DNA of 64,000 nucleotides from Bacteroidota bacterium (GTDB lineage: Bacteria; Bacteroidota; Bacteroidia; AKYH767-A; JAHEYN01): contig JAHEYN010000004.1 in NCBI GenBank assembly GCA_023251555.1, forward strand, positions 1 to 64,000, given 5' to 3'. The stretch's first letter is position 1. The number at the start of each line of letters is the position of its first letter. The notes beneath the pieces are model-generated. The model saw nothing but the letters and a program-made list of their open reading frames with translations. It did not search any database and was not told where the DNA came from. This document shows positions 1 to 10,271 of this stretch, piece by piece. The translations under genes and the position numbers were made by a program.

Positions 1-1
1 G

Positions 2-1477
2 ATAACACAGGAGGGGAAAACCTCTGCAAGCATCCCGGGTGATATCGCTTTCGAGTTATATGACACTTACGGCTTTCCCGTTGACCTTACCGGGTTGATC
101 GCAAGGGAGCATTCTAAAACCCTTGATGTTAAAGGATTTGATGAGGCCATGGAAAAGCAAAAAGCGCGCTCCAGGAAGGCTTCTGCGGTTGACACGGCAG
201 ACTGGGTTCCGGTTCACGGGGATGGAGAAACCATTTTTACGGGCTATGATGTGCTCGAAAACGAGGTGAGGATTATGAAATACCGCAAGGTAGCCGCGAA
301 AAATAAAGAGCAGTATCAGCTTGTGTTTGACAAGACTCCTTTCTATGCCGAAAGCGGCGGACAGGTGGGAGATACAGGGGTGATTGTTTCCGGTAGGGAG
401 CAGGTGCATATTACGGATACTAAAAAAGAGAACAACCTTATAATTCACTATGCCGACCGCCTTCCGTCTGATCCCCGTGCCGTTTTCCGGGCAACTGTAA
501 CGCGTGAGCGGAGAGAAATGATTTCTGCCAACCATTCGGCCACCCATCTCCTGCATGCGGCGCTCAGGCAGGTGCTGGGGAAGCACGTTGCACAGAAGGG
601 CTCTCTTGTAAATGAAGATCATACCCGCTTTGATTTTTCTCATTTCGCCAAAATCGGGGGAGAGGAAATAAACAGGATTGAAGAAATCGTCAATAGCAGG
701 GTACGGCAGGATATTCTGCTTGCGGAGCAGCGTGATGTACCTCTGAAAAAAGCCATGGAAACGGGAGCCATGGCCCTGTTTGGCGAGAAATACGGGGAGC
801 TTGTACGAATTGTAACTTTTGACAGGAATTTTTCCGTGGAACTTTGCGGGGGCACTCACGTGCCTTCTACCGGCCGTATCGGTATGTTTAAGATTACTTC
901 CGAGAGTGCGGTATCGGCAGGCGTCAGGAGGATAGAAGCTGTTACCGCCGGTAAAGCCGAAGCCTATATAACCCGGGAGTTGGCGATCCTGGACCGCATC
1001 AGGGGATTGCTGAAAAATCCGAGAGATATTGAAAAAGGAGTAGAGGAGATTATCAGGCAGAATGTTCTGTTCAGCGGGCATGTGGATGCGCTTGTAAAAG
1101 AGAAAGTGTATGCATTGAAAGCAGAGCTTCTCCGTAAAATTAAAAAGACAGATGGCATTAACCTGATTGCAGAAATGGTTTACCTGCCTTCGGCAGCGGC
1201 AGTGAAAGATCTTTCCTTTTCAATCAGGAATGAAGTGAGTGATTTGTTTCTGATTCTTGGTGCGGAAATTGAAGGGAAGGCACACCTCTCCCTGATGATC
1301 TCGGAGAATCTTATAAAAGAAAGGAACCTGGAGGCAACCAGGATTATCAGGGAATTGTCAGCGGAGATAGAAGGCGGCGGGGGCGGGCAGCCTTTTTATG
1401 CCACTGCCGGCGGTAAAAAATCTTCCGGGCTGGCAATTGCGCTGAGCAAGGCAATAACTTTCATAAAAAAGAGTTAA
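2..1477 (+). CDS. alaS: Alanine--tRNA ligase, C-terminal part (5' end outside window)
   Basis: Frame is open from base 2 (ITQEGKTSASIPGDIAFELYDTYGFPVDLTGLIARE...). Editing-domain motif HSATHLLHAALR and CGGTHV are present. Confidence 0.96.
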   Translation: MTQEGKTSASIPGDIAFELYDTYGFPVDLTGLIAREHSKTLDVKGFDEAMEKQKARSRKASAVDTADWVPVHGDGETIFTGYDVLENEVRIMKYRKVAAKNKEQYQLVFDKTPFYAESGGQVGDTGVIVSGREQVHITDTKKENNLIIHYADRLPSDPRAVFRATVTRERREMISANHSATHLLHAALRQVLGKHVAQKGSLVNEDHTRFDFSHFAKIGGEEINRIEEIVNSRVRQDILLAEQRDVPLKKAMETGAMALFGEKYGELVRIVTFDRNFSVELCGGTHVPSTGRIGMFKITSESAVSAGVRRIEAVTAGKAEAYITRELAILDRIRGLLKNPRDIEKGVEEIIRQNVLFSGHVDALVKEKVYALKAELLRKIKKTDGINLIAEMVYLPSAAAVKDLSFSIRNEVSDLFLILGAEIEGKAHLSLMISENLIKERNLEATRIIRELSAEIEGGGGGQPFYATAGGKKSSGLAIALSKAITFIKKS

Positions 1478-1545
1478 AAAATGTCTTATAAATTATCTTA
1501 TTTCAAAAATATTATTACATTTAAAGTCAGAAAAGCAGGCTGCAG

Positions 1546-2049
1546 TTGAGAAAGACATTAAAATACGGAATTATCGTAGGCCTTACCAATACGCTGGTAA
1601 TGCTTTTCGAATACCTCATGGAATGGGATGTTTCCCCTTTGATGAGGAATGTGGGTTACGTGAGCCTTATTGTTCTTGCACTGGGGATATATTACGGTAT
1701 TAAGTCGAAGAGGGATAATGAGATGGAGGGATGTATCAGTTATACGCAGGCTTTACTCTCCGGTGTCCTGATAGCTTTGTTTGTTGGTATTATCACGGGA
1801 GCGTTTTCATACCTGTACTTCAGAAGCATCAATCCCGACCTTGCAGATATTCTTATCGGTGAAAAGGAAGAAATGATGAACAAGCTTCACCTCACGGATG
1901 AGAAAAAACTCAGGCAGCTCCAGTGGCTTCATACAGAATACTCCCCCAGGGGGCAGATGATATTCAGTTTTGCCAACTCCCTTTTACTGGGTGTTATATT
2001 TTCTTCAATCTCGTCCTTTTTTCTTCATATCAGGAGAAGCGAGAGGTAG
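1546..2049 (+). CDS. DUF4199-like membrane protein
   Basis: 167 aa ORF with four hydrophobic segments and DUF4199-like pattern (KYGIIVGL..., GCISYTQALLSGVLIALFVGIITGAFSYLY); TTG start. Confidence 0.65.
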   Translation: MRKTLKYGIIVGLTNTLVMLFEYLMEWDVSPLMRNVGYVSLIVLALGIYYGIKSKRDNEMEGCISYTQALLSGVLIALFVGIITGAFSYLYFRSINPDLADILIGEKEEMMNKLHLTDEKKLRQLQWLHTEYSPRGQMIFSFANSLLLGVIFSSISSFFLHIRRSER

Positions 2050-2055
2050 CCAGTC

Positions 2056-3090
2056 CTATCCCTTATTCAGCCTGTGATTCATAAAAACCAGGGCCGTAAG
2101 AAGCACAAACGCTCCTGCCTGGTGAAGCACTCCCATTACTACGGGAACGGCGTAAAGCAGGGTAATGACTCCCAGGGTGTATTGTACAATTAAGGTTATT
2201 ACTGAAATGTTAACTGAAATTTTTTCTCTGCCCGAAAGATTGTATTTGCGTGTAAGCCACCAGAAGGCGATGAGCAGGCAGGACAGTCCCCCTGCAAGTA
2301 TGCGGTGAACAAACTGCACTCCTGCAAGATTTTCGGTGATGTTGCTGCCGAATGAGCTCATTGCTGTGACAGCAGAAGGAATCCAATCTTCTCCCATTTT
2401 CGGAAAGGTATTGTATATTTTCCCGGCATGCAGCCCGGCAACAAAAGCTCCATACACAATCTGCAGCAGGGCAAGCGGGAGCAATGTTGCTGCAAAAACC
2501 CTCATGCCTGCCGGGAGTTTGGGTTTTCCGGTTCCCGTGCGGGGATAGATTTCATCCAGGGCGAACCACAGGATAAAAGAATAGGTTAAAAAGGCTGTGA
2601 AAAGGTGCAGCGCAAGCCTGTAATGGCTTACACGGGGATTGTCAACCAGTCCGCTTTTTACCATATACCATCCTATAAAGCCCTGGAGCCCGCCCAGCAA
2701 AAAAACAAAAACAGATTTACGGATAAGGGCTTTGTCCAGCCTTTTCCTGAGGAGAAAGTAGAAAAAAGGAACAATGAATACAATCCCCGTAAGCCTTCCC
2801 GTGAGCCGGTGAAGATATTCCCACCAGAAGATAGACTTGAATGCTCCCATGTCCATGTCATAATTCACCTTCTGAAACTGGGGAGACTGCCTGTACTTTT
2901 CGTATAGCTCCTGCCAGTTTTCCTGCGTTACAGGCGGAAGCGCACCCATCAGCACATTCCATTCAGTAATAGAGAGCCCGGAGCCGGTAAGGCGTGTGAT
3001 GCCCCCGATAATCACCATTGAAAAAATAAGCAGGCATCCTGCCAATAGCCAGGTTACTATTCCTTTATCGTAGGGGCGGATGTTTGTCAT
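2056..3090 (-). CDS. ctaA: Heme A synthase (COX15/CtaA family)
   Basis: GGITRLTGSGLSITEWNVLMGALPP and WEYLHRLTGRLTG motifs, multi-TM. Start at the internal Met (MTNIRPYDKG) is preferred. Confidence 0.93.
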   Translation of the reverse strand: MTNIRPYDKGIVTWLLAGCLLIFSMVIIGGITRLTGSGLSITEWNVLMGALPPVTQENWQELYEKYRQSPQFQKVNYDMDMGAFKSIFWWEYLHRLTGRLTGIVFIVPFFYFLLRKRLDKALIRKSVFVFLLGGLQGFIGWYMVKSGLVDNPRVSHYRLALHLFTAFLTYSFILWFALDEIYPRTGTGKPKLPAGMRVFAATLLPLALLQIVYGAFVAGLHAGKIYNTFPKMGEDWIPSAVTAMSSFGSNITENLAGVQFVHRILAGGLSCLLIAFWWLTRKYNLSGREKISVNISVITLIVQYTLGVITLLYAVPVVMGVLHQAGAFVLLTALVFMNHRLNKG

Positions 3091-3343
3091 AGGTTTCGGG
3101 GAACCAGGGAAGTCCCCACCCATAAAAAATTACTTTGACAGGCAATACAGGCTGCCTAGTATATAGATATAGATGTAGGAATTCCTATGCAAAAGAGAAA
3201 ATTAATATTCAATAAAACAACAATATTTTGGCAATAAAGGATATTATTAATTCAGCAACTAATTCAAACTGAGCCACCACCAAAAAAGCAGCATTTTTTT
3301 GAGGGAGTTAAGTTTTTTATAATTTCGCTTCACTTTAATCTAA

Positions 3344-4729
<1,386 letters not shown>

Positions 4730-4749
4730 GCACTCTCATTACAGACAGG

Positions 4750-4800
4750 AAAAGAACCAAAGGGCAGATGAAAGCATGATTCTCTCTTTGGTTCTTTTTT
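4750..4800. terminator. Rho-independent terminator downstream of gdhA
   Basis: Perfect 13-bp inverted repeat AAAAGAACCAAAG (4750-4762) / CTTTGGTTCTTTT (4786-4798) running into T's. Confidence 0.8.
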
Positions 4801-4877
4801 ATACAGAGCGACATAATACGTACACGCCTTCGTTATTCTGTCATTCATTATCTTACACCCGCTGAACAAATACCCTC

Positions 4878-5543
4878 ATGTACACTATTCATAAAGAAGG
4901 TTATTCCACATTAATTATTGGCTTTATCGTACTGGCGGGAATCAATACGCTTACTGCCTACTTCCATATTTTTCCTTCATGGCTGACGATTGTTCTAAGG
5001 CTCTTGTCTGTTGGAGTTTTCCTGCTGCTGCTGAATTTTTTCAGGAATCCCCCGAGGCATACTCCCGTGAGTGAGAATTCCATTATTGCCCCCGCCGACG
5101 GGAAAGTTGTTGTCATAGAAGAAGTGTACGAGCCTGAATATTTCAAGGAAAAAAGATTACAGGTTTCTGTTTTCATGTCACCGCTTAATGTTCACGTAAA
5201 CCGCTACCCGGTGAGCGGCAGGATTAAGTATTACAGGTATCACCCGGGGAAATACCTTGTGGCATGGCATCCCAAGTCATCTGTCCTGAATGAACGTACC
5301 AGCGTGGTTGTTGAAAAGCAGAATGGGTTTTCTGTCCTGGTAAGGCAGATTGCCGGTGTGCTTGCAAGGCGGATTGTATGTTATGCAAAAGAGCAGGCTG
5401 ATGCCAGGCAGGGGGAAGAACTGGGCTTTATAAAGTTTGGTTCGAGGGTAGATCTTTTTCTTCCCCTGGGAACTAAGATAAAAGTCCGTGTGAATGATCA
5501 GGTTACCGGTGGGGAAACGGTATTAGCCGAAATTGCAGACTAA
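4878..5543 (+). CDS. psd: Phosphatidylserine decarboxylase proenzyme
   Basis: 221 aa; APADGKVV, FMSPLNVHVNRYPVSG, and the pyruvoyl-forming GS in FIKFGSRVDLFLP. Confidence 0.93.
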   Translation: MYTIHKEGYSTLIIGFIVLAGINTLTAYFHIFPSWLTIVLRLLSVGVFLLLLNFFRNPPRHTPVSENSIIAPADGKVVVIEEVYEPEYFKEKRLQVSVFMSPLNVHVNRYPVSGRIKYYRYHPGKYLVAWHPKSSVLNERTSVVVEKQNGFSVLVRQIAGVLARRIVCYAKEQADARQGEELGFIKFGSRVDLFLPLGTKIKVRVNDQVTGGETVLAEIAD

Positions 5544-5594
5544 ATACTTTTCTTTCAGATCATACGTTTTAATTGTGAAATAAATTGGTATTAA

Positions 5595-5650
5595 CCCCGG
5601 GGCAAGCCCCGGACCTTCTTGTCCGCCGTAGCGGAACGCGAAGGCGGATT
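5595..5650. repeat. Compound palindromic intergenic element
   Basis: CCGGGGC-AA-GCCCCGG (5597-5612), then TCCGCC...GGCGGA (5622-5627 / 5643-5648). GC-rich block in an otherwise AT-rich spacer. Confidence 0.6.
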
Positions 5651-5665
5651 AAAAAATACAGAGAC

Positions 5666-5920
5666 ATGAAAAAGTTAGTTTTATGTGCAGCCGCAGTTGG
5701 TTTCTTTATGACGGCCCTGGCGGGTGGAACTCAGTCAGGTAACACAGCTACTCCGGCGAAAAGTGCGTGCTGTAAAAAATCCTGCCACTCTGCCCGTGCA
5801 AAGAAAGATGGCGCTTCGGGTTGCAGGAGCGACAGCACATCCTGCTTGTCGAAACCGGCGGAAAAGGTAAAGGAAGAAAAAAAGGAGAATGTTTCTCCGG
5901 CCGGGAATCCTGCGAAGTAA
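5666..5920 (+). CDS. Small secreted Cys/Lys-rich protein of unknown function
   Basis: 84 aa from ATG at 5666; signal-peptide-like MKKLVLCAAAVGFFMTALAG, then ACCKKSCHSARAKK...GCRSDSTSCLSK. Confidence 0.6.
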   Translation: MKKLVLCAAAVGFFMTALAGGTQSGNTATPAKSACCKKSCHSARAKKDGASGCRSDSTSCLSKPAEKVKEEKKENVSPAGNPAK

Positions 5921-5925
5921 CGGGC

Positions 5926-6621
5926 TCAGAGAATATTCTTCAGATCACCGAGGCAGTTGATTTCGTATGTCGGGGCTGCATTATGAGGTTTTTTACCGGG
6001 GTTAAAGAAAACCTGGTCCAGTCCTGCATTTTTTGCGCCGTGTATATCAGCCGAAAGGCTGTCGCCTATCATCAGGCTTTCATTTCTTTTGGCGCGTGCC
6101 AGCGAAAGGGAATGAATAAAAATTTTGCGGTCCGGCTTTTTGCACCCTGCCATTTCTGAAGTTATGATCCGGGTGAAAAATTTTTTAAGCCCTGAAGTTC
6201 TAATTTTCGTGAACTGCACTTCTTCAAACCCGTTGGTAATCACATGCAGGGAATATTTTTCTTTCAGGTAAGAGAGTACCGGGAATGCATGGGGGATAAG
6301 GGTAGTCTTACGGGATGCAAGTGAAATATATTCATCTGAAATCTGGCGGGAAAGTTCTTTTTGTTCAATCCCCAGATCCCGGAAAGTATTATCAAAGCGA
6401 AGATTCCTCAGTGTTTCCCTGTCAATTTTTTCGTACCGGTATTGTTCCCATAAAAGCTCATTGTGGTGCTTATAGGTCTTGATAAAGTTTTCTGGTTTTT
6501 CCACCCCGTGGTGCTGCAGGGAATGCTTGTGATAAAGTTCGGTGAGGGCTTCGGCGGAGTTGCTCTCGAAGTCCCATATAGTCTGGTCGAGGTCAAAAAA
6601 AATGTGCCGGTATGTTTTCAT
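5926..6621 (-). CDS. HAD-superfamily hydrolase (YjjG-type, noncanonical nucleotidase-like)
   Basis: FFDLDQTIWDF..., ITNGFEE, MIGDSLSADIHGAKNAGLDQVFFNP. Start placed at MKTYRHIFF rather than the longer ORF start. Confidence 0.88.
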   Translation of the reverse strand: MKTYRHIFFDLDQTIWDFESNSAEALTELYHKHSLQHHGVEKPENFIKTYKHHNELLWEQYRYEKIDRETLRNLRFDNTFRDLGIEQKELSRQISDEYISLASRKTTLIPHAFPVLSYLKEKYSLHVITNGFEEVQFTKIRTSGLKKFFTRIITSEMAGCKKPDRKIFIHSLSLARAKRNESLMIGDSLSADIHGAKNAGLDQVFFNPGKKPHNAAPTYEINCLGDLKNIL

Positions 6622-7190
6622 TTGATTATCTCCGTTTGAAGGTCGGAGATGCTCACGATGTGGTAAATCTGTACCAGGGTGGTAATCACCAGCGACCAAA
6701 GTAAAACGGAGCAGAACATGTAAAGCAGCACCTTCTTTCGGTTGGAAACGAGCCTGGTGGCGAGGAAGGTTCCGACCGGTATTGAAATCAGCACGGGCGA
6801 CAGCAAAGCAATGCCGAAGAGTCCGTACTTTCTCCAGATACGCACGATTCTTCTGTTTCTCGGGGTAAAGATCCTGTGCCTGGTTCCGGGGGGAGGCCAT
6901 GAGAGCGTACCAATTTCATGAGAGTATTGCCTCAGGTTTTTTTTCCTCGGGACGAAGAATTTTCTGTAGAAAAATTTCAGCCTGAACCAGCGTTTCGCAA
7001 TCCATTTCCAGCAGGAGATAAAGAATTCATTATAGTAGGAAACCAGCCACACTCCTGCCATTCCTCCTGCGGTTGTCAGGAGGATGGTTTCGGCAAATCC
7101 AAAATCATACAGGTAAGCAAGCGGAGGTCCTGCGACAAATTTCACTGCGCTGCATACAAGGACGCTGAATATTTTTACTGCTGTATCCAC
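6618..7190 (-). CDS. Conserved membrane protein of unknown function
   Basis: 190 aa, at least three hydrophobic segments and a basic cytoplasmic loop. Overlaps the HAD gene by 4 nt. Confidence 0.65.
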   Translation of the reverse strand: MDTAVKIFSVLVCSAVKFVAGPPLAYLYDFGFAETILLTTAGGMAGVWLVSYYNEFFISCWKWIAKRWFRLKFFYRKFFVPRKKNLRQYSHEIGTLSWPPPGTRHRIFTPRNRRIVRIWRKYGLFGIALLSPVLISIPVGTFLATRLVSNRKKVLLYMFCSVLLWSLVITTLVQIYHIVSISDLQTEIIK

Positions 7191-7297
7191 CTCCGTGTGA
7201 GATGTATTCCGAAGTTACATTAACTTTTGGAAAAGGACCAATAAATATCGGGGGATTTTTTTCACTATGCAGTCAATAAGACTGGTTTTATGCAGCA

Positions 7298-8041
7298 TTA
7301 AGAATACAATCCTCCGTTCAGGTGCAGGGTTTGTCCTGTCATGTACGAAGCCTGTTCGCTGCAGAGGTAAATGATGCATCGGGCGGCTTCTGATGGGTTT
7401 CCGAATTCATCTTTTGGGATGGAGTGTTGTATTTTTTCCCTGAGATCCGCCGGGATACGGTGCAGCATACCCGTCGTTCCGGTGTTAAAGTATCCGAGGC
7501 ACAACGTATTTACAGTGATATTGTTTTTAGCTGCTTCCTTAGCTGTTGCCTTTGTGAATCCTTCGAGCCCTGCTTTGGATGCGGCATAGGCAGCAGTTCC
7601 GGGTACACCTGTTTTTGCCACCACCGATGAGATATTGATGATCCGCCCGAAGTTGTTTTTTTTCATCAGGGGCAGCACTTCCCTTGCCAGCAGGAAGGGA
7701 GCGGTAAGGTTTACTGCTAGGGTGTCATTCCATTGTTTCAGGGTAAGGTTGCGGACAGTGCCGTCAATGGAAATACCTGCGTTGTTAATGAGAATATCTA
7801 TGCTGCCGAAGTCTTTAAGCGCATCTGCCACCAGCGAACACGCCTGTTGCTCTGAGGTGATATCCGCCCGGTAAGCTTTAACCCTGACTTTAAAAGATTC
7901 CAGGGATTTGAGAAGTTCGCCGATCTTTTCTTTTCCTGTATTGTATTGCAGTGCTAAGCTATATCCTTCCTTTGCGAGTGCTTCTGCGTAATATTTTCCC
8001 AGCCCGCCGGACGCCCCTGTAAGCAGCACTGTTCTATTCAT
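7298..8041 (-). CDS. SDR-family 3-oxoacyl-ACP reductase (FabG-like)
   Basis: TGASGGLG, NNAGIS, YAASKAGLEGFTKATAKE, C-terminal YMTGQTLHLNGG. Confidence 0.9.
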   Translation of the reverse strand: MNRTVLLTGASGGLGKYYAEALAKEGYSLALQYNTGKEKIGELLKSLESFKVRVKAYRADITSEQQACSLVADALKDFGSIDILINNAGISIDGTVRNLTLKQWNDTLAVNLTAPFLLAREVLPLMKKNNFGRIINISSVVAKTGVPGTAAYAASKAGLEGFTKATAKEAAKNNITVNTLCLGYFNTGTTGMLHRIPADLREKIQHSIPKDEFGNPSEAARCIIYLCSEQASYMTGQTLHLNGGLYS

Positions 8042-8050
8042 AAAAAGAAT

Positions 8051-8959
8051 TTATTTCAACCACCGTATGATATGCGGAAGGTTATTTTTTGAGAGATGTA
8101 AATATACATAATCTTTGGCTCCGAATCCTTTATTAAAGCGGGCTACGGATTCGGCCATGGATCCTCCGAAGTCAAAATTTTTTCCTGTTCCCGCGTGAAG
8201 GCTTATGTAATGGTCCATGAGCATGGACATGGCACCGGACTCCCTGCCTTTTTCGGAGGCAGCCCCTTTAAGGTAGATAATCCGGTCATGGCTCTGCATG
8301 AAGTGTGCTGCGGCATGAAGTGCTCCGCCGGGATCATATACGCCGAGGCTTTCGCCTTTGCTGTGCGAGGAGAGAGTATTGATAAGATTAAACAGATTTT
8401 TGTAGTCATCGTTATGAAATACGCCCGGGCGGTTGCCGCGTGAAGAGCGGAATATCCGGATCACCTCACTGGCTTCTACAGGTTTAACAGAGAGTCTGAA
8501 TGCCATTGCTTTTTTAAGATTTCTTTTCAGGTTATCGGAGTAAGCAAGGCGGATGGCATCTATACCGGGCTGCAGGGAAACAAACTGGCTTTTTCTTTCT
8601 TCAATCCTAAAGGCTGCATTTGATGTGCCAGGGGCCTGCCGGAGCCCGAGTTCTGTGTATAGAAACTCTCCCGGGATATGGCGCAGGAACTCATCCGTCT
8701 TTGCGTTTGCGGGAGAGTGTACCGAGAAGAGCCCGAGTTGGTTCATGAAAAAAGGCTGGAATACATAGCGGATACCCCATTTCTTTTTCCATGGCAAAGG
8801 GAATACGTATTCGTAATCCCCTTCTACCAGAGCATCCCACTGATCACATACTGAGTCGAGATACCAGGAATAGGCGAAGATAATCCCGTTGGAAGCGCCG
8901 TCAATGCAGGCGTCCCATTTCTTTGTGTCAATGTCTTTGTATCTGATGTGGCGGATCAA
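8051..8959 (-). CDS. FemAB/GNAT-fold-like conserved protein
   Basis: 302 aa; layout of Bacteroidota GNAT/FemAB-like proteins (IIYLKGAASEKGRESGAMSMLMDHYI, FDFGGSMAESVARFNKGFGAK). Confidence 0.6.
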   Translation of the reverse strand: MIRHIRYKDIDTKKWDACIDGASNGIIFAYSWYLDSVCDQWDALVEGDYEYVFPLPWKKKWGIRYVFQPFFMNQLGLFSVHSPANAKTDEFLRHIPGEFLYTELGLRQAPGTSNAAFRIEERKSQFVSLQPGIDAIRLAYSDNLKRNLKKAMAFRLSVKPVEASEVIRIFRSSRGNRPGVFHNDDYKNLFNLINTLSSHSKGESLGVYDPGGALHAAAHFMQSHDRIIYLKGAASEKGRESGAMSMLMDHYISLHAGTGKNFDFGGSMAESVARFNKGFGAKDYVYLHLSKNNLPHIIRWLK

Positions 8960-9013
8960 AGCGGCCAGGTCTGTATGTTTCTCTTTTCCTGCAGCGGAAC
9001 CCAGGATAATCCT

Positions 9014-10252
9014 TTACCCCAGTTTTTCTTTCAGGTTGCTATCAATTGCAGCAAGAAAGTCTTCCGAGTTAAGGTATTGCTCCTTGCTGGTTTTATTCCC
9101 GTGAATACACACAGCGAGGTCTTTGGTCATTTTCCCGGACTCGACTGTTTGGATACAGACTTTTTCAAGGGTATTGCAGAAGGTTGCCAGGGCATCATTT
9201 TTATCAAGCATAGCCCTGAAAGCAAGGCCTCTTGTCCAGGCGAAGATAGATGCAATGGGATTGGTGGAGGTAGGCTTACCCTGCTGGTAGTCGCGGTAGT
9301 GGCGGGTTACGGTGCCGTGTGCAGCTTCGGCTTCCATGGTGGACCCGTCCGGGGTTACGAGGGTTGAAGTCATGAGCCCGAGGGAGCCGAAGCCCTGTGC
9401 TACCGTATCACTCTGCACATCTCCGTCGTAATTTTTACATGCCCAGACAAAGTTTCCGTTCCATTTCAGGGCTGACGCCACCATGTCATCAATGAGGCGG
9501 TGTTCGTAGGTAATGCCTGCTGACTGGAACTTCGCTTTAAATTCTTTCTCATAAATTTCCTGGAAGATGTCTTTAAAGCGCCCGTCGTATTTTTTCAGGA
9601 TGGTATTTTTCGTGGAGAGGTAGAGCGGCCATTTTTTCAGGAGCGCCTGGTTGAAGCAGGCGTATGCAAATCCGCGGATAGATTCATCTGTATTGTACAT
9701 AGCCATTGCCACGCCATCACTTTTAAAATTGAACACTTCGAAAGACTGTGCAGGGCTGCCGTCGTCAGGAGTGAAAGAGATAGTCAGCTTGCCTTTGCCT
9801 TTTGTCACAAAGTCGGTTGCACGGTACTGGTCGCCGAAGGCATGGCGGCCGATACAGATGGGTGCGGTCCAGTTGGGAACAAGGCGGGGCACATTGTTCA
9901 TCACAATGGGTTCGCGGAAAACAGTGCCGTCAAGGATATTACGGATTGTGCCGTTGGGAGACTTCCACATTTGTTTCAGGCCGAACTCTTTCACGCGTGC
10001 CTCATCGGGGGTGATAGTTGCGCATTTAATGCCGACATTAAATTTTTTTATAGCTTCTGCAGCTTCCACGGTAACCCGGTCGGCTGTGGCGTCTCGGTTT
10101 TCCATGCCGAGGTCATAATATTTAATATCGAGGTCGAGATAAGGCAGGATGAGTTTTTCCTTTATCCATTTCCAGATGATGCGTGTCATCTCATCTCCGT
10201 CGAGTTCAACGATGGGATTGGTAACTTTTATTTTTCTGCTGTTCATATTCAT
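9014..10252 (-). CDS. icd: NADP-dependent isocitrate dehydrogenase (eukaryote-like dimeric class)
   Basis: 412 aa; [73 protein letters not shown]. Confidence 0.96.
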   Translation of the reverse strand: MNMNSRKIKVTNPIVELDGDEMTRIIWKWIKEKLILPYLDLDIKYYDLGMENRDATADRVTVEAAEAIKKFNVGIKCATITPDEARVKEFGLKQMWKSPNGTIRNILDGTVFREPIVMNNVPRLVPNWTAPICIGRHAFGDQYRATDFVTKGKGKLTISFTPDDGSPAQSFEVFNFKSDGVAMAMYNTDESIRGFAYACFNQALLKKWPLYLSTKNTILKKYDGRFKDIFQEIYEKEFKAKFQSAGITYEHRLIDDMVASALKWNGNFVWACKNYDGDVQSDTVAQGFGSLGLMTSTLVTPDGSTMEAEAAHGTVTRHYRDYQQGKPTSTNPIASIFAWTRGLAFRAMLDKNDALATFCNTLEKVCIQTVESGKMTKDLAVCIHGNKTSKEQYLNSEDFLAAIDSNLKEKLG

Positions 10253-10271
10253 ACATAAACGGTTTAGCGTC

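Noticed and set aside
56-1081. 341-aa minus-strand ORF antisense to alaS
   Set aside because: Shadow ORF of a well-supported alaS frame; composition and lack of any recognisable motif fit an antisense artefact.
5585-5665. N-terminal extension of the small Cys-rich protein
   Set aside because: It would translate the palindromic repeat; ATG 5666 gives a signal peptide.
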